Below are positions 11,145 to 21,445 of a DNA stretch of 64,000 nucleotides, in pieces. The stretch is from Pycnococcus provasolii. Lineage: Eukaryota > Chlorophyta > Pseudoscourfieldiophyceae > Pseudoscourfieldiales > Pycnococcaceae. The first letter of the stretch is position 1, and every line of letters starts with the position of its first letter. The notes beneath the pieces are model-generated. The model saw only the letters and a list, made by a program, of their open reading frames with translations. It had not been told where the DNA came from and did not search any database. The position numbers and the translations under genes are program-made. The stretch is from the NCBI GenBank assembly GCA_938743325.2, contig OW568866.1:310001-374000 (forward strand). The letters are read 5' to 3'.

Positions 11145-13565
11145 ATGGCGACGGACTTCGGCGACCTGGAGACGGCGGACGCCGTGCGCCTCACGTGGAA
11201 CGTCTGGCCGGCGTCGCGCGTCGAGGCGACCAAGTGCACGCTGCCGTTCGCCGCGCTCTACAGCCCGTGCCGCGCACTGCCGTCCATGCCCGTGCTGCCG
11301 TACGACCCGATCGCGTGCAAGAACTGCGGGGCTGTGCTCAACCCGTACGCGCGCGTCGACTTCCACGGCAAGATCTGGATCTGCCCGTTCTGCTACACCA
11401 GAAGCCACTTCCCGCCACACTACGCCGCCATCTCCGAGCAGAACCTTCCTGCAGAACTCTTTCCCAGCTACTGCACCATCGAGTACACGCTCACGCAGCA
11501 AAATACAGCCATGGCCACGAGCTCGGGGCCTGCGCCGCCGTGCTACGTGTTCATCATCGACACGTGCGTGAGCGAGGAGGAGCTCAACGCGCTCAAGACG
11601 AGCATGCTGCAGGCGATCGAGACGATGCCAGAGACGACGCTCGTGGGACTTGTCACGTACGGCACGAACGTGCACGTTCACGAGCTCGGGTTCGAGTCGT
11701 GCTTCAAGAGCTACGTGTTCCGCGGCTCGAAGGAGACGTTCGACGTCAAGGAGGTTCAGGAGCAGCTTGGCGTACTCGGAGCGGCGCCGGCTGCTGCTCC
11801 CGCCGCGCCGGCTGCACCAGGCCAGCGAGCGCCGCCGCCAGCATCCAAAACGCCGGGCGCGCTCGGGCGCTTCATCTGCCCGCTCGGCGACTGCGAGTTT
11901 CAGCTCAGCGCCATCCTCGAGGAGCTGCAGCCAGACTCGTTTCCCATCCCCGCCGAGCACCGTGCGGCGCGATGCACCGGCTCCGCGCTCACCGTCACCG
12001 GAGCGCTCATGGCGGCTGCACGGCCAGGTGGGCAGCATGCGCGCGCCGTTCTGTTCGTCGGCGGCGCATGTGCCGACGGCCCGGGTGCGATCATCAGCCG
12101 CGAGCTCGAGAACGCCGTGCGAAGTCACAAGGACATCGTCAAGGGTAGTGCGACGCACTTTGCCAAGTCACGCGCGTACTTCTCGCAGCTCGCAACGGAG
12201 TGGAGCCAGCGCGGACATACGCTTGATGTCTTCTCCGTCGCACTTGATCAGATCGGTCTGTCCGAGATGAAGCCGCTCTGCGAGTGCACCGGTGGAATGT
12301 CCGTTCTCGCGGAGTCGTACACGCACGACGTCTTCAAGAAGTCGCTCAAACTACTGCTCTCGCCGCGCGCGGCGCCACCGCCACCCGCAGACGGCAGCGC
12401 ACCCGCGGCGCCGCAGGATGCAAGCTACACCGCGCCGCTCGGGCAGAGGACCAACGCGTCGCTGGAAGTGCTCGTGTCGAGGGATGTCAAGGTGTCCGGC
12501 TGCCTTGGGCCGGTGGACTCGCTTGGGAAGAAGGGTCCTATGGTCAGTGACACCGTCGTCGGACACGGTGGCACCACCCATTGGCGCATGAGCAGCGTCG
12601 CCGAGGACACGACGCTGGCTCTGTTCTTCGACATCGCCGCGGAAAGTGGCCAGGCACGGCAGGGTGACCCAACGGGGGCGTACGGCCAGGGTGGATCGGA
12701 GCAGTTCTTCCTGCAGTTCATCACGCGGTCCGTCACGTCGACTGGAGAGCATCGCATGCGCGCGACGACCATCACGCGAAGGTGGGTGGATGGCACGGAC
12801 CTACGCGACCTGACATCTGGGTTTGACCAGGAGGCTGCGGCGGTTGTAATGGCACGACTCGCAGCTGCGAAGATGGAGGCGGAAGAGGCTGAGTTTGATG
12901 CCACACGGTGGCTCGACCGCAGCTTGATCAGAATGTGCTCGCGTTTCGGCGACTACCGCCGCGAGGATCCGGCGAGCTTCCAGCTCGCGCCGCAGATCAG
13001 CCTGTACCCACAATTCATCTTCAACCTCCGCCGAAGTCAGTTTGTTCAGGTGTTTAATTTTTCCCCTGACGAGACTGCACACTTCCGAATGTGCCTGAAT
13101 CGAGTTCCGTGCAGCGACGCACTGGCGATGATCCAGCCCACGCTGATGTCGTACGGCTTCCAGGGACCTCCAGAACCCGCTCTGCTGGACGTAGCGTCTA
13201 TCGCACCCGATCGCATTCTTCTGCTCGACACATTCTTTCACACAGTCGTCTTTCACGGGCAGACGGTGGCGCAGTGGCGCGAAGCGAAGTACCAGGAACA
13301 GCCGGAGCACGCAGCTTTCAAGGCGTTGCTGGAAGCTCCGCAGAGCGACGCCGCATCTATCGTTGACACGCGCTTCCCCTCGCCTCGTTTCGTGGACTGC
13401 GACCAGAATGGCAGCCAGGCGCGCTTCCTCTTAGCACGCCTCAACCCAAGTGCGACCTACAACCGAGACAGCGGCGTGGGCACGGGAGGCGACATCATCT
13501 TCACAGACGACGTTGCCTTAGGCGTGTTCCTCGACCACCTGAAGAAGTTGGCAGTGGCTGGCTGA
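11145..13565 (+). CDS. SEC23: COPII coat GTPase-activating protein SEC23
   Basis: Single-exon frame of 806 residues, close to the usual 760-880. SEC23 pairs with SEC24 in the inner COPII coat and activates the SAR1 GTPase at ER exit sites. Seen in order: N-terminal beta-sandwich start (TWNVWPASRVEATK), zinc finger with Cys58, 61, 80 and 83, the vWA-like trunk (PCYVFIIDTCVSEEEL), helical domain, and C-terminal gelsolin-like domain (ILLLDTFFHTVVFHG). An Ala/Pro-rich insert of about 30 residues lies near residue 215. The ATG at 11145 gives the conserved N-terminus. Confidence 0.96.
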   Translation: MATDFGDLETADAVRLTWNVWPASRVEATKCTLPFAALYSPCRALPSMPVLPYDPIACKNCGAVLNPYARVDFHGKIWICPFCYTRSHFPPHYAAISEQNLPAELFPSYCTIEYTLTQQNTAMATSSGPAPPCYVFIIDTCVSEEELNALKTSMLQAIETMPETTLVGLVTYGTNVHVHELGFESCFKSYVFRGSKETFDVKEVQEQLGVLGAAPAAAPAAPAAPGQRAPPPASKTPGALGRFICPLGDCEFQLSAILEELQPDSFPIPAEHRAARCTGSALTVTGALMAAARPGGQHARAVLFVGGACADGPGAIISRELENAVRSHKDIVKGSATHFAKSRAYFSQLATEWSQRGHTLDVFSVALDQIGLSEMKPLCECTGGMSVLAESYTHDVFKKSLKLLLSPRAAPPPPADGSAPAAPQDASYTAPLGQRTNASLEVLVSRDVKVSGCLGPVDSLGKKGPMVSDTVVGHGGTTHWRMSSVAEDTTLALFFDIAAESGQARQGDPTGAYGQGGSEQFFLQFITRSVTSTGEHRMRATTITRRWVDGTDLRDLTSGFDQEAAAVVMARLAAAKMEAEEAEFDATRWLDRSLIRMCSRFGDYRREDPASFQLAPQISLYPQFIFNLRRSQFVQVFNFSPDETAHFRMCLNRVPCSDALAMIQPTLMSYGFQGPPEPALLDVASIAPDRILLLDTFFHTVVFHGQTVAQWREAKYQEQPEHAAFKALLEAPQSDAASIVDTRFPSPRFVDCDQNGSQARFLLARLNPSATYNRDSGVGTGGDIIFTDDVALGVFLDHLKKLAVAG

Positions 13566-13676
13566 AGCAGTTGTGACCTGATACGGTTTTTCAAAAAACA
13601 AAAGTAAAAAAACAGTGGGTTTTCATTCAATACACATACAAGCAACAACGATGCTTTTGCTGTCGTTGTCATATTC

Positions 13677-14990
13677 TTACAGTTCTGTGCTGTCTCTGCG
13701 CGAGACTGCGCGAGCCTGGTGGACGGCGTCGTCGACGAGCTTAGCCAGCGTGCCGTCGTCGTCGTCCATCTCGAGGATGGCGTCTCGTGTTCTGGCGATG
13801 GTTTCACCAAGTTTATGCCATGCCATTATGCTGTCGTCCAATCTCCGTGGTGCGGTTGCCACCACACAAGCGAGCGCCTTTTCCACGACATCGCCATTTC
13901 CCACGTCCACGGCGCCCTGTATCGACGCATCGAGCGCTTCGGCCCACTTGCCTTGCGTTCCAGCGAGGCGCACGATGTCAACGCACAGTGCGAGAGCGCT
14001 GGCGGCGAGGCGAGGGTCGCGGCTTGTCTGCCTGACCATAGACCGCAGCGCGTCGGCAGCACGTCGTGCGACGTCCCCGCCGTCGTGTGCGGCAAATACA
14101 GCCACCTCGCCGATTGCTTGCGTGCGCACGAGATGTCCCAGTGCGATGACTGCTCTGCGCTGCCTGCTGGCTGGCGGCTGTTCCATGAGACTCACGAGAT
14201 GACTGGCGAAGTCTGCGTCAGCCGTGAGAACCGCCTTGACGAATTCCGCCTGGTTGCCGCTTCCCGCGGCGATGGCTGCGACGGCTGCGGACGACACGTC
14301 GTCGTTCGTGCACTTGGTTGCACGCACGACGTCAGGCACACCCGCGATGGTCGCTCCGATGAAGTCTGTGGCGTGGTCATACGAGCGCACGAGGTCCGCG
14401 ATGTTCCCCAGTGCGACGAGTTTCTCGTCGTCGTCTGACGTGTCGTTTCGTAACGCCTGCACCGCCTCACGCAGAATATCCGTTTCTGTTTTTTGCTCTT
14501 TCAGAACAGTTTTCGCGAACGCGCGCACTTCTGCCGCGCGCCGGTTGCGAGCCTCTTGTTCTTGCTGAGCAGTTGTAAAACTTGCGTCGTCAGACTTTTG
14601 GTTTTCTTGATTTTGTCTCATTTCTTTGAGTGCCTCTGGCGACGACGCCTCGAGTGCCCAGAACAGTAACGACTTGGAGTCTCCTCCGAATGAGTCTTGC
14701 AACGCGCCGATGACGTCGTCGTCGTCGTCGTCGTTCTCGTTAACAATATTCTCATCACCTGTATTGGTAGCACCTGTCTTTCCATTGTCATTCTGATTAT
14801 TCTTATGTTGAACTTGCCCTCCCGTCGCCTGCCCCAAAGGCGTCGTCGATGAGGATGAGTCGTTTGTCGACGAGGATGAAGATAATTCACCACCATCACC
14901 CATCACACCACAAGGCAAAATCACAACGAGCGATATTGCAAACATCACGAGAAGCGAACATAAGAAGCCACAACGAGAAGAAGCCACCAT
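13677..14990 (-). CDS. SIL1/Fes1-like Hsp70 nucleotide-exchange factor with signal peptide
   Basis: About 437 residues from the ATG at 14990. The first 31 residues form a clear signal peptide with a Leu/Val/Ile core. A Ser/Asn/Asp-rich linker leads to a Fes1/HspBP1-type start (SLLFWALEASSPEALKEM) and a series of ARM-type helices (DILREAVQALRND; ALGNIADLVRSYDHATDFI; AVIALGHLVRTQAIGEVAVF). Cytosolic Fes1 lacks a signal peptide, so an ER-lumen SIL1-type role, exchanging nucleotide on BiP, is inferred. No C-terminal KDEL-type signal is seen; the protein ends in DSTEL. It is convergent with SEC23 at 111 bases. Confidence 0.8.
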   Translation of the reverse strand: MVASSRCGFLCSLLVMFAISLVVILPCGVMGDGGELSSSSSTNDSSSSTTPLGQATGGQVQHKNNQNDNGKTGATNTGDENIVNENDDDDDDVIGALQDSFGGDSKSLLFWALEASSPEALKEMRQNQENQKSDDASFTTAQQEQEARNRRAAEVRAFAKTVLKEQKTETDILREAVQALRNDTSDDDEKLVALGNIADLVRSYDHATDFIGATIAGVPDVVRATKCTNDDVSSAAVAAIAAGSGNQAEFVKAVLTADADFASHLVSLMEQPPASRQRRAVIALGHLVRTQAIGEVAVFAAHDGGDVARRAADALRSMVRQTSRDPRLAASALALCVDIVRLAGTQGKWAEALDASIQGAVDVGNGDVVEKALACVVATAPRRLDDSIMAWHKLGETIARTRDAILEMDDDDGTLAKLVDDAVHQARAVSRRDSTEL

Positions 14991-15169
14991 AATGACAAAT
15001 GACAATGACGGCGGAGGATTCAGATCAAACTATCTCCGGTGCGGCCGAAAAGAACCGGGGAAAAACACGGAAACAGTCCGGGGAAGGAGTGACGCAGATA
15101 GGTGACGCAGATCCCTCCCAATTGGTGTGTGCGAATTCGGGTTTTCCGCTCGAAAAAGAATGTTAAATG

Positions 15170-15781
15170 TCATGTTACAGTTGTTGTGTTGTTGCTGTTG
15201 CTGTTGTTCGTTTGGGCTCTGTTTTGGTGCATGATCCTTACGCCTGCGCCAACAATCACGCCGACGCCCAACGCGGCGAGCGCCGTGCCGTACAGAAGCG
15301 CGCGAGCGCCGGCGAAGTACACACGAGCCATCGCCTCGCGCTTCTCCGGAGCGAGCGCCAAGTGCTGAGCCAGCGCCTCGCGACGCAGCTCCTCGAAGTC
15401 GACGCGCGGCACGTCCGTCATGCCGCGTGCACCCACGGCATTCATAAAGTTGTCGGAAAGCTCGGGAGGACGGTTGCGATGCGCGGCATCTCTCAGCTCC
15501 GCCTCCCGCCAACCGGGTGGGAGACTCTTGCCTATTCTCACCACCTCCGCCGCGAGTCTCGCCTCCTTGGACGTGATCCGACTGCCTTGCTGTAGGATTT
15601 CGCTGAGCACTTCCGACGCCGCCTCCACGTTAGACGCGTCTGATGTGAACGCCGTTGGTTCGTACCGTCCTTCTTTGATGAGACGTTTTCGCAGTTCCCA
15701 CGCCGCGGCTTCCTGTTCTCTTTTGAAGTACGCGCCTTCGCGCGCCGCTATCAGCGACTGGAAGATATCGCGGCCGACCAT
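15170..15781 (-). CDS. Small membrane-anchored protein, unrecognised
   Basis: About 203 residues from the ATG at 15781 (MVGRDIFQSL). The frame runs open to about 15994, but the extra N-terminus is strongly hydrophobic with low-complexity Phe/Val/Leu and was judged less likely. The protein is mostly charged helix with one clear transmembrane segment near the C-terminus (ALLYGTALAALGVGVIVGAG), then a short Asn/Thr tail. It resembles a tail-anchored or mitochondrial inner-membrane assembly factor in shape only; no family was recognised. Confidence 0.6.
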   Translation of the reverse strand: MVGRDIFQSLIAAREGAYFKREQEAAAWELRKRLIKEGRYEPTAFTSDASNVEAASEVLSEILQQGSRITSKEARLAAEVVRIGKSLPPGWREAELRDAAHRNRPPELSDNFMNAVGARGMTDVPRVDFEELRREALAQHLALAPEKREAMARVYFAGARALLYGTALAALGVGVIVGAGVRIMHQNRAQTNNSNSNNTTTVT

Positions 15782-16237
15782 GCAGTGCCCAACAGCAAGT
15801 AAAACAAGTAAAAGCCACAGTGCCACGACACAAGTAAAACAAGCGACTTGACTAATAAAACGACCTATCGTAGAGGTAAGGAATAATCCAAGAGACGCGT
15901 TTTGTGCCACAAAAAACGACCAAACAAAAACGAGCAAAAACAAACCAAAACGCACAAACCAAAACGAGCAACCAGTTCGGGGTTTGAGAGACATACAGGG
16001 AAGCCAGGTAGGGAGGGAAGCCCCTAACTATCGTAACCCCTAAACATTTGACGTTCATTTCGTCTCCAGATAGGGGATAGAAAATCTAAACCTTGAGCAG
16101 AAAAATCAGAAGTGCAAATCTGAAATCGTTCCCCTGGGGTGGGAGAGTTTCCCCCCACCGCACAAACAAATGACCACCGGGTCGAGTCGTCAAAACTTCC
16201 CATCAACCACACAGCATAGGTATTATTGCTCGTCTCG

Positions 16238-17386
16238 ATGATGATGATGGCTTCCACCACCACTGCTCATGGATCCCGTGGACACTTCAACTTCAAGAGC
16301 TTGAATAGTGTCTTAAAGAATCCATCTAAGAATAGATGGAATACACCTGCTGTGATTGGAACTAATCTTAGTCAAAGTCGGGCTTCCTTTGCGGCGCGCT
16401 GCTCTTCATCGACTCAGATTCAGGATGATGCAAACAGATCACGGGAGGAGAAAGGAGGGAGGCAATTCCCAGACTTCCTACCCGACTCGTACCTCGCGGA
16501 AATCGAGGAGACCGCGTGCCTCGACATGGCCGCCAGCATGAGACGTGTTAACCTCACGCCAAACTGGGAAGGGGAAGCTCAACCCGTGCCCACGTCCGTC
16601 GTATCCACGCAGCACGTCGCAGACGACCACGCACCCGTCGTCATGCTGCACGGCTTCGACAGCAGCTGCCTCGAGTTTCGAAGGATCATGCCGCTGCTCG
16701 AGGAGAGACGCATCGAGGCGCACGCCGTTGACCTCGTCGGGTGGGGATTCACCGACGCAGGCGCTGCGCCAGGTGTGGGACCGGAGCAGAAGCGAGCACA
16801 CCTGGAGGCGTTCTGGAGAGAGGAGCTTAACGGAAGACCCATCACACTGCTCGGATGCTCGCTCGGAGGTGCGGTGGCCATCGACTTCGCGCTCAGCGTA
16901 CCGGAGGCTGTGAAAGCGCTCGTACTCGTCGACGCGCAGGGATTCATCGACGGACTTGGGGCTATGGCGAGCATGCCGCAGTGGGCTGCAAAACTTGGCG
17001 TGAGCGTGTTGAAGGCTGTGCCGCTGCGCAACGCTGCTAACAAAATGGCGTACGCGAACAAGGACCTGTTCGCCACCGAGGATGCGATGCGCGTTGGAAG
17101 ACTTCACTGCCACATGCCCAATTGGCTCGACAACAATGTCAGCTACATGCAGAGCGGCGGATACTCGCTGTCGTCGTCCATCCCGAAGCTCGCGGAGCTG
17201 ACGGAGACTCACGTATTCTGGGGCGCGCAGGATGAGATTCTCGAGCCGGAGACGGCGGAAAAGTTCAGGAACGCCATCTCGAATGCCACCGTCACCATGG
17301 TGGACGACTGTGGACATGTGGCTCATCTCGAGCAGCCTATCGTGCTTGCGGACAGGCTTGATGCGATCGTGCGCAACAAGGCTTGA
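16238..17386 (+). CDS. Alpha/beta-hydrolase, probably plastid-targeted
   Basis: About 382 residues. The first 70 or so, rich in Ser/Arg/Asn, look like a transit peptide. The fold shows VVMLHGFDSSCLEFR (oxyanion-hole HG), the nucleophile elbow GCSLGG with Ser208, a lid region, a VFWGAQDEI strand with a likely acidic residue, and the catalytic His in DDCGHVAHLEQP. This is the layout of plastid esterase/lipase-like alpha/beta-hydrolases. The substrate is unknown. The start is the first ATG of a Met-Met-Met-Met run at 16238. The gene ends 57 bases from the convergent CWC15 gene. Confidence 0.85.
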   Translation: MMMMASTTTAHGSRGHFNFKSLNSVLKNPSKNRWNTPAVIGTNLSQSRASFAARCSSSTQIQDDANRSREEKGGRQFPDFLPDSYLAEIEETACLDMAASMRRVNLTPNWEGEAQPVPTSVVSTQHVADDHAPVVMLHGFDSSCLEFRRIMPLLEERRIEAHAVDLVGWGFTDAGAAPGVGPEQKRAHLEAFWREELNGRPITLLGCSLGGAVAIDFALSVPEAVKALVLVDAQGFIDGLGAMASMPQWAAKLGVSVLKAVPLRNAANKMAYANKDLFATEDAMRVGRLHCHMPNWLDNNVSYMQSGGYSLSSSIPKLAELTETHVFWGAQDEILEPETAEKFRNAISNATVTMVDDCGHVAHLEQPIVLADRLDAIVRNKA

Positions 17387-17443
17387 GACTTTGTTATTGG
17401 AATCAATCCTCCTTTTCTTTTTCTTTTTTCCCGTATTCTCTTT

Positions 17444-18286
17444 TTACTGGATGTACTTTGCCAAAAAGCGACGGTGAAAGTCGTTCCGCGTTGTGTCGTT
17501 GATGAATCGTTTTCCGTGCTGCGGCACGTCTCGTGCCTGGTTCCGGAATACGACGTCGTCGTCCCATCGTCGCCCAATGGCGAACGACGCATCGCCTTCT
17601 CCTTGCAGCAAGGGATTACCGCCAATCATGCTAGCTTCCGCCTGTGCTTCCGCAGCAGCTCGCTCGTCCGCCTCTCGCTTCGCCGCTTCTGCCGCCCGTT
17701 CCTTCTTGATACGCTCAAGCTCAGCTAGAAGGGCTGCCGTCTCATCCTCGTCATCGTCGTCGCTGTCGTCATCGCTGTCGTCGTCGTCGTCGTCGTCGTC
17801 GTTCGCGTTTGCGGTTGAAGCCGGCAGAGACGCGCGTGCCACCGCTGCACCGCCACCCCCAGCAGCCGCTGCGTCGTCCTCATCTTCGTCGGAGTCGACG
17901 TCATCCGCGTGAGTTTCTAACCTTCGCACTTTTGCCGGCGGCTCGGAGCCTTCCAGGGCAAGGTTGTTCTCAGGGTGCGCATCTCGTTTCGAAGGTCTCC
18001 CGCTGGTGGGTACCAGGAGTGCGTAGTCCGGCGCGACGACGCCTGCCTCGATGTCTTTTTGTTTTTTCTCCTCGAGGTACGAAAGTTCGCGTGCGAAGAG
18101 TTCCGCCTTGAGGTCACGGCGTCGAAGCGCTTCTGCAGAGGCCTGGTCGGACGTCCTTGTTTTGAGCGTGAGGTATCCCGGCGCGTCTTTGACTGAGCGT
18201 TGCTGCGAGGGCACGAAGTACCGCGTTCCCCCCTGCTCTTCCGCCCCTTTCGCGGTCACCCAAGTGGCGCGGTGGGCTGTCGTCAT
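17444..18286 (-). CDS. CWC15: Spliceosome NTC-associated protein CWC15
   Basis: 280 residues, a little longer than usual. The start MTTAHRATWVTAKGA and the C-terminal block with RRWDDDVVFRNQAR and NDTTRNDFHRRFLAKYI are the conserved ends of the Cwf15/Cwc15 family. This protein of the PRP19/CDC5L complex sits in the active spliceosome. Between them is a Lys-rich helical part and an Asp/Ser-rich acidic run. A telomere-type repeat lies about 50 bases upstream of its ATG. Confidence 0.95.
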   Translation of the reverse strand: MTTAHRATWVTAKGAEEQGGTRYFVPSQQRSVKDAPGYLTLKTRTSDQASAEALRRRDLKAELFARELSYLEEKKQKDIEAGVVAPDYALLVPTSGRPSKRDAHPENNLALEGSEPPAKVRRLETHADDVDSDEDEDDAAAAGGGGAAVARASLPASTANANDDDDDDDDSDDDSDDDDEDETAALLAELERIKKERAAEAAKREADERAAAEAQAEASMIGGNPLLQGEGDASFAIGRRWDDDVVFRNQARDVPQHGKRFINDTTRNDFHRRFLAKYIQ

Positions 18287-18338
18287 TCTTATTAGGGGGG
18301 AGCGAGAAGAATGAGCGAAAGGGACGAATGGCGGCGGA

Positions 18339-18396
18339 CCCTAATAACCCTAACCCTAACCCTAAGATCCCAAACCCTAACCCTAAACCCTAACCC
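18339..18396 (-). repeat. Interstitial telomeric repeat between CWC15 and POC1
   Basis: Degenerate CCCTAA units on the + strand (TTAGGG reading toward CWC15), with weaker units to about 18480. It sits in the divergent promoter space of CWC15 (minus) and POC1 (plus). The remaining gap to 18845 holds a CACGCACG run and short CCTTA/TAAGG repeats at 18721-18810. Confidence 0.85.
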
Positions 18397-18845
18397 GAGA
18401 GCCCAAAAGAAACCCCCCAAGCAAACCCCAAACGAAACCCCGAACCGGTAAAAAACCCTAACCTTAAACTTTACCCTGAGCAGATGGGCGGAGCATTTGG
18501 CGCGAAAAGCGAGTGGGCCAGGAACATGGTATGGGGAAAGCCCAGAAAACATCCCCGCATGTGGGAAGCACCGACCACCGGGTGGGTGGGGTGGGCCTCT
18601 TGCCCCTGGCCAGGCCTTGCACGCACGCACGCACGCACCCTTGCACCCTTGCCCTTGCCCGTTGCAGGGGCCCCATTTCGAATCAACGCCCATCACAACA
18701 CAACACGACACGACACAACACCTTAAGGACCTTGCTTTAGTAAGGTTGCTTTGGTGTTTGGCCTTACCTTAGTTCTTACCTTAACTTGAGAGGTTCACTT
18801 TGGTGGCCTTAGGTTGCTTTGGTGTTTCTTCATAGTATTCCCATC

Positions 18846-20189
18846 ATGTCCATGGCGGACGCGTACCCCGAAGACCCCTCCCTAGAACGCACGTTCCGAG
18901 GACACAAGAATGCTGTCACCTCGCTCGTATTCAACCCGAACATGAAACAACTCATCAGCGGATCCAACGACAACTGCCTCATGGTCTGGAACTTCAAGCC
19001 GCAGCTGCGCGCGTACAGGTTCACCGGGCACAAGGCGCCCGTCTGCTCCGTCGACTACAGCACCACCGCGGGACTCATCGCGTCAGGCTCGAAGGACCGG
19101 ACCGTGCGACTCTGGCTGCCCACCGTCGAGGGCAAGAGCACTGTCGTCAAGGCGCACAGCGGAACCGTCCGAAGCGTCAAGTTCTCCCACAACGGAAGGC
19201 TGCTGCTCACAGGTTCGGACGACAAGACGCTCAAGGTGTGGAGCCTGCCAGGGCAGAGATTCCGCATGACGCTCATGGGGCACATGAACTGGGTGCGCAG
19301 CGCGGAGTTCAGCCGCGACGACCGCCACATCGTCAGCTGCAGCGACGACAAGACGGTCAAGGTGTGGGACGTCACGGCGCAGAAGTGCGTCACGACGTTC
19401 GACGACCACCTCGGCATGATCAACTGCGTGAAGTTCCACCCCGACGGAACGTGCGTGGCATCGTGTGGGGCGGACAACACAATCAAGCTATGGGACCTGC
19501 GATCCAAGGCTCTCATGCAGCACTACGCCGCGCACTCCGCGAGCGTGAACACGATCGACTTTCATCCCAGTGGGCACTTCCTGCTCTCAAGTTCCAACGA
19601 CACAACGCTCAAGGTGTGGGACCTGCGAGAGGGGCAGCTCTTCTACACGCTGCACGGGCACGAGGGTGCCGCCACTGCCGCGTGCTTCTCGCCGGAGGGC
19701 GAGTACTTTGCGAGCGGTGGCGCCGATGAGCAGGTGATGGTCTGGAAGACGAACTTTGACCGGTTCCTTGACGGCTACGTTCTTGGCCTCGCGTCGCGTG
19801 ATGGTCAGGGCGAGCTGGACGACGCCGTGGGCATGGGAGGAGTTCCACACTTTCCGGAGATGGATGAGGCTGAAGTCGACGCGGACGAGGAGGAGGAGGA
19901 GGAGGCGGCCGCCGCCGCCGCGGCGGCGGCGTATGGTGGCGCGCAAATGCCCGCTCCCGCTCCCGTGTCACGACCTGCGGCGATGCGTGCAGCACCGGCG
20001 CCCGCGCCCGCCCCGGCTCCCGCTCCCGCTCCCGCTTCTGCACCGCCTCCAGCCGTGAGCGCAAGCCTGGGAGACGCACTTGCAAGCACGCTGCAAACCA
20101 TCGTGATGCAACTCGAAAACCTGTCGACGAGTGTGGGAAACATGGAGCAACGGTTGGCTGAGGTGGAACGTCGAACGCAAGCGCCTTGA
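18846..20189 (+). CDS. POC1: POC1-like centriolar WD40 protein
   Basis: 447 residues from [10 protein letters not shown]. Seven WD40 repeats cover about residues 10-300; the first, [15 protein letters not shown], and the loops [13 protein letters not shown] and [14 protein letters not shown] closely match the POC1 family. POC1 stabilises centriole and basal-body triplets. An acidic and Ala/Pro-rich linker (about 335-400) leads to the conserved C-terminal coiled coil with [20 protein letters not shown]. Both the N-terminal propeller and the C-terminal coil of POC1 are present, so the identification is good. It implies the organism retains basal-body genes. Confidence 0.9.
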   Translation: MSMADAYPEDPSLERTFRGHKNAVTSLVFNPNMKQLISGSNDNCLMVWNFKPQLRAYRFTGHKAPVCSVDYSTTAGLIASGSKDRTVRLWLPTVEGKSTVVKAHSGTVRSVKFSHNGRLLLTGSDDKTLKVWSLPGQRFRMTLMGHMNWVRSAEFSRDDRHIVSCSDDKTVKVWDVTAQKCVTTFDDHLGMINCVKFHPDGTCVASCGADNTIKLWDLRSKALMQHYAAHSASVNTIDFHPSGHFLLSSSNDTTLKVWDLREGQLFYTLHGHEGAATAACFSPEGEYFASGGADEQVMVWKTNFDRFLDGYVLGLASRDGQGELDDAVGMGGVPHFPEMDEAEVDADEEEEEEAAAAAAAAAYGGAQMPAPAPVSRPAAMRAAPAPAPAPAPAPAPASAPPPAVSASLGDALASTLQTIVMQLENLSTSVGNMEQRLAEVERRTQAP

Positions 20190-20368
20190 CATTTGACGCT
20201 TTGGCCCAAAGACTCAGCTTTTGGAGTTTTCAACACAAAATTGACATGACACAGGAGTAATTAAAAATTCACCAGGGAACCTTTTTTTTTTCAACCTTAG
20301 GGTGGTGAACCAACCTACCTACAGAGCATAATAAAAAGGCTCAGAAATCAAATATTACACAAAACCAC

Positions 20369-21445
20369 TTAATGTAATGTCACCTTCGGTGTGGGGTGGC
20401 CCGCGCAAGCCTGCACACCACCCGCCAGCGGCGGCGGTGGATCGACAATCGCCGCGCGGCAGCGCACAAGCTGAAGCTCTCGACGGCGTGCCTCCGCCGC
20501 CTTCTCCGCGTCACCGTCACGCTTCGGCTCGTTGTTTCGCAAATTCGTGGAAACAGCCTCGGTAACGCGCAAGACTTCCTGCAGAGTCGCGGCAGCACGC
20601 TCGCAAGCCTGCGACACTCTGCCGTACCCCATCTGAAGCGTGTGCCCGCACAGCAGCGCCGCGAACAGGTCGCCGGTTCCCGTGTAGTATCCCTCTCGGA
20701 TCGGGCTTCGTATGCAGAATCGCTGCGGCAATCCGTCATCCTGTGGCATCGTGGTTGAGCCGTACAGGCACACGTACCCAGCCGACTCTCCGTTGCTGCC
20801 CTGCGCGTGCCCACCTCCGTTGTTCGGAAGGCTCGTGATGACAACGGTGTGAGGTCCCATCGCGTGGATGGCATCCGCGCAGGCGAACGCCTCTCCTTCG
20901 TTCGAAGGCGGCATTGCCATTCCCGCGAGCACGCTAGCCTCGAATCCGTTGGGTGTGACGACAGAGGCGAGAGGCACAGCCTCGCGGCGCATGCACTCTG
21001 CAACGTCGTCTGGAACGTACACGCGCCCGTGATCGCCTAGTACAGGGTCAAGGTACCAGTCAAAGTCGCCCCTTGACTTGTTGTCTCTCATTTCCCTCGC
21101 GCACGACACGACAGCCTCCAAGCTTGCTCTGGTTCCGATGTACCCGGTGAGCAGCGCACGATACCTTCCAGCGAGCAGTCCGTTGCTTCGCAGTCCCGTC
21201 AGCAGGTCGCTAACCTCGTTGTCCGCGCATCTGCGTCCTGCGTGGCTTGGAAAGCCGAGGTGGTTACTGAAGTGCACAGTGTGCAGTGCGTCCGCCTCGC
21301 ATCCGAGCAAGTTGAGTGGGAGTTCAGCGCACCTGTTTCCGACGCGCCCTGCGACGACGTGGCTTTGCACGGTGAGCACACGCGGCGGCACCCCCTCGTA
21401 TGTTGTCGTCGCGTCTCTCTGGCTGTCTTCGTCTGGTCCTTGCAT
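20369..21445 (-). CDS. Pyridoxal kinase
   Basis: 358 residues from the ATG at 21445; the frame extends to an ATG at 21709, which might add a presequence. It phosphorylates pyridoxal, pyridoxine or pyridoxamine to the cofactor form. Motifs: VLTVQSHVVAGRVGNRCAELPL, the substrate-binding HFSNHLG, YLDPVLGDHGRVY, TPNGFEASVLAG, and the catalytic GTGDLFAALLCGH with its Asp. All are typical of the PdxK/PdxY branch of the ribokinase fold. A long helical, Arg/Ala-rich stretch lies near the C-terminus. It is convergent with POC1 at 179 bases. Confidence 0.94.
   Translation of the reverse strand: MQGPDEDSQRDATTTYEGVPPRVLTVQSHVVAGRVGNRCAELPLNLLGCEADALHTVHFSNHLGFPSHAGRRCADNEVSDLLTGLRSNGLLAGRYRALLTGYIGTRASLEAVVSCAREMRDNKSRGDFDWYLDPVLGDHGRVYVPDDVAECMRREAVPLASVVTPNGFEASVLAGMAMPPSNEGEAFACADAIHAMGPHTVVITSLPNNGGGHAQGSNGESAGYVCLYGSTTMPQDDGLPQRFCIRSPIREGYYTGTGDLFAALLCGHTLQMGYGRVSQACERAAATLQEVLRVTEAVSTNLRNNEPKRDGDAEKAAEARRRELQLVRCRAAIVDPPPPLAGGVQACAGHPTPKVTLH

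Noticed and set aside
15782-15994. Longer start for the small membrane protein
   Set aside because: The extra N-terminus is Phe/Val/Leu-rich low complexity over AAAAC-type repeats; kept only as an alternative.
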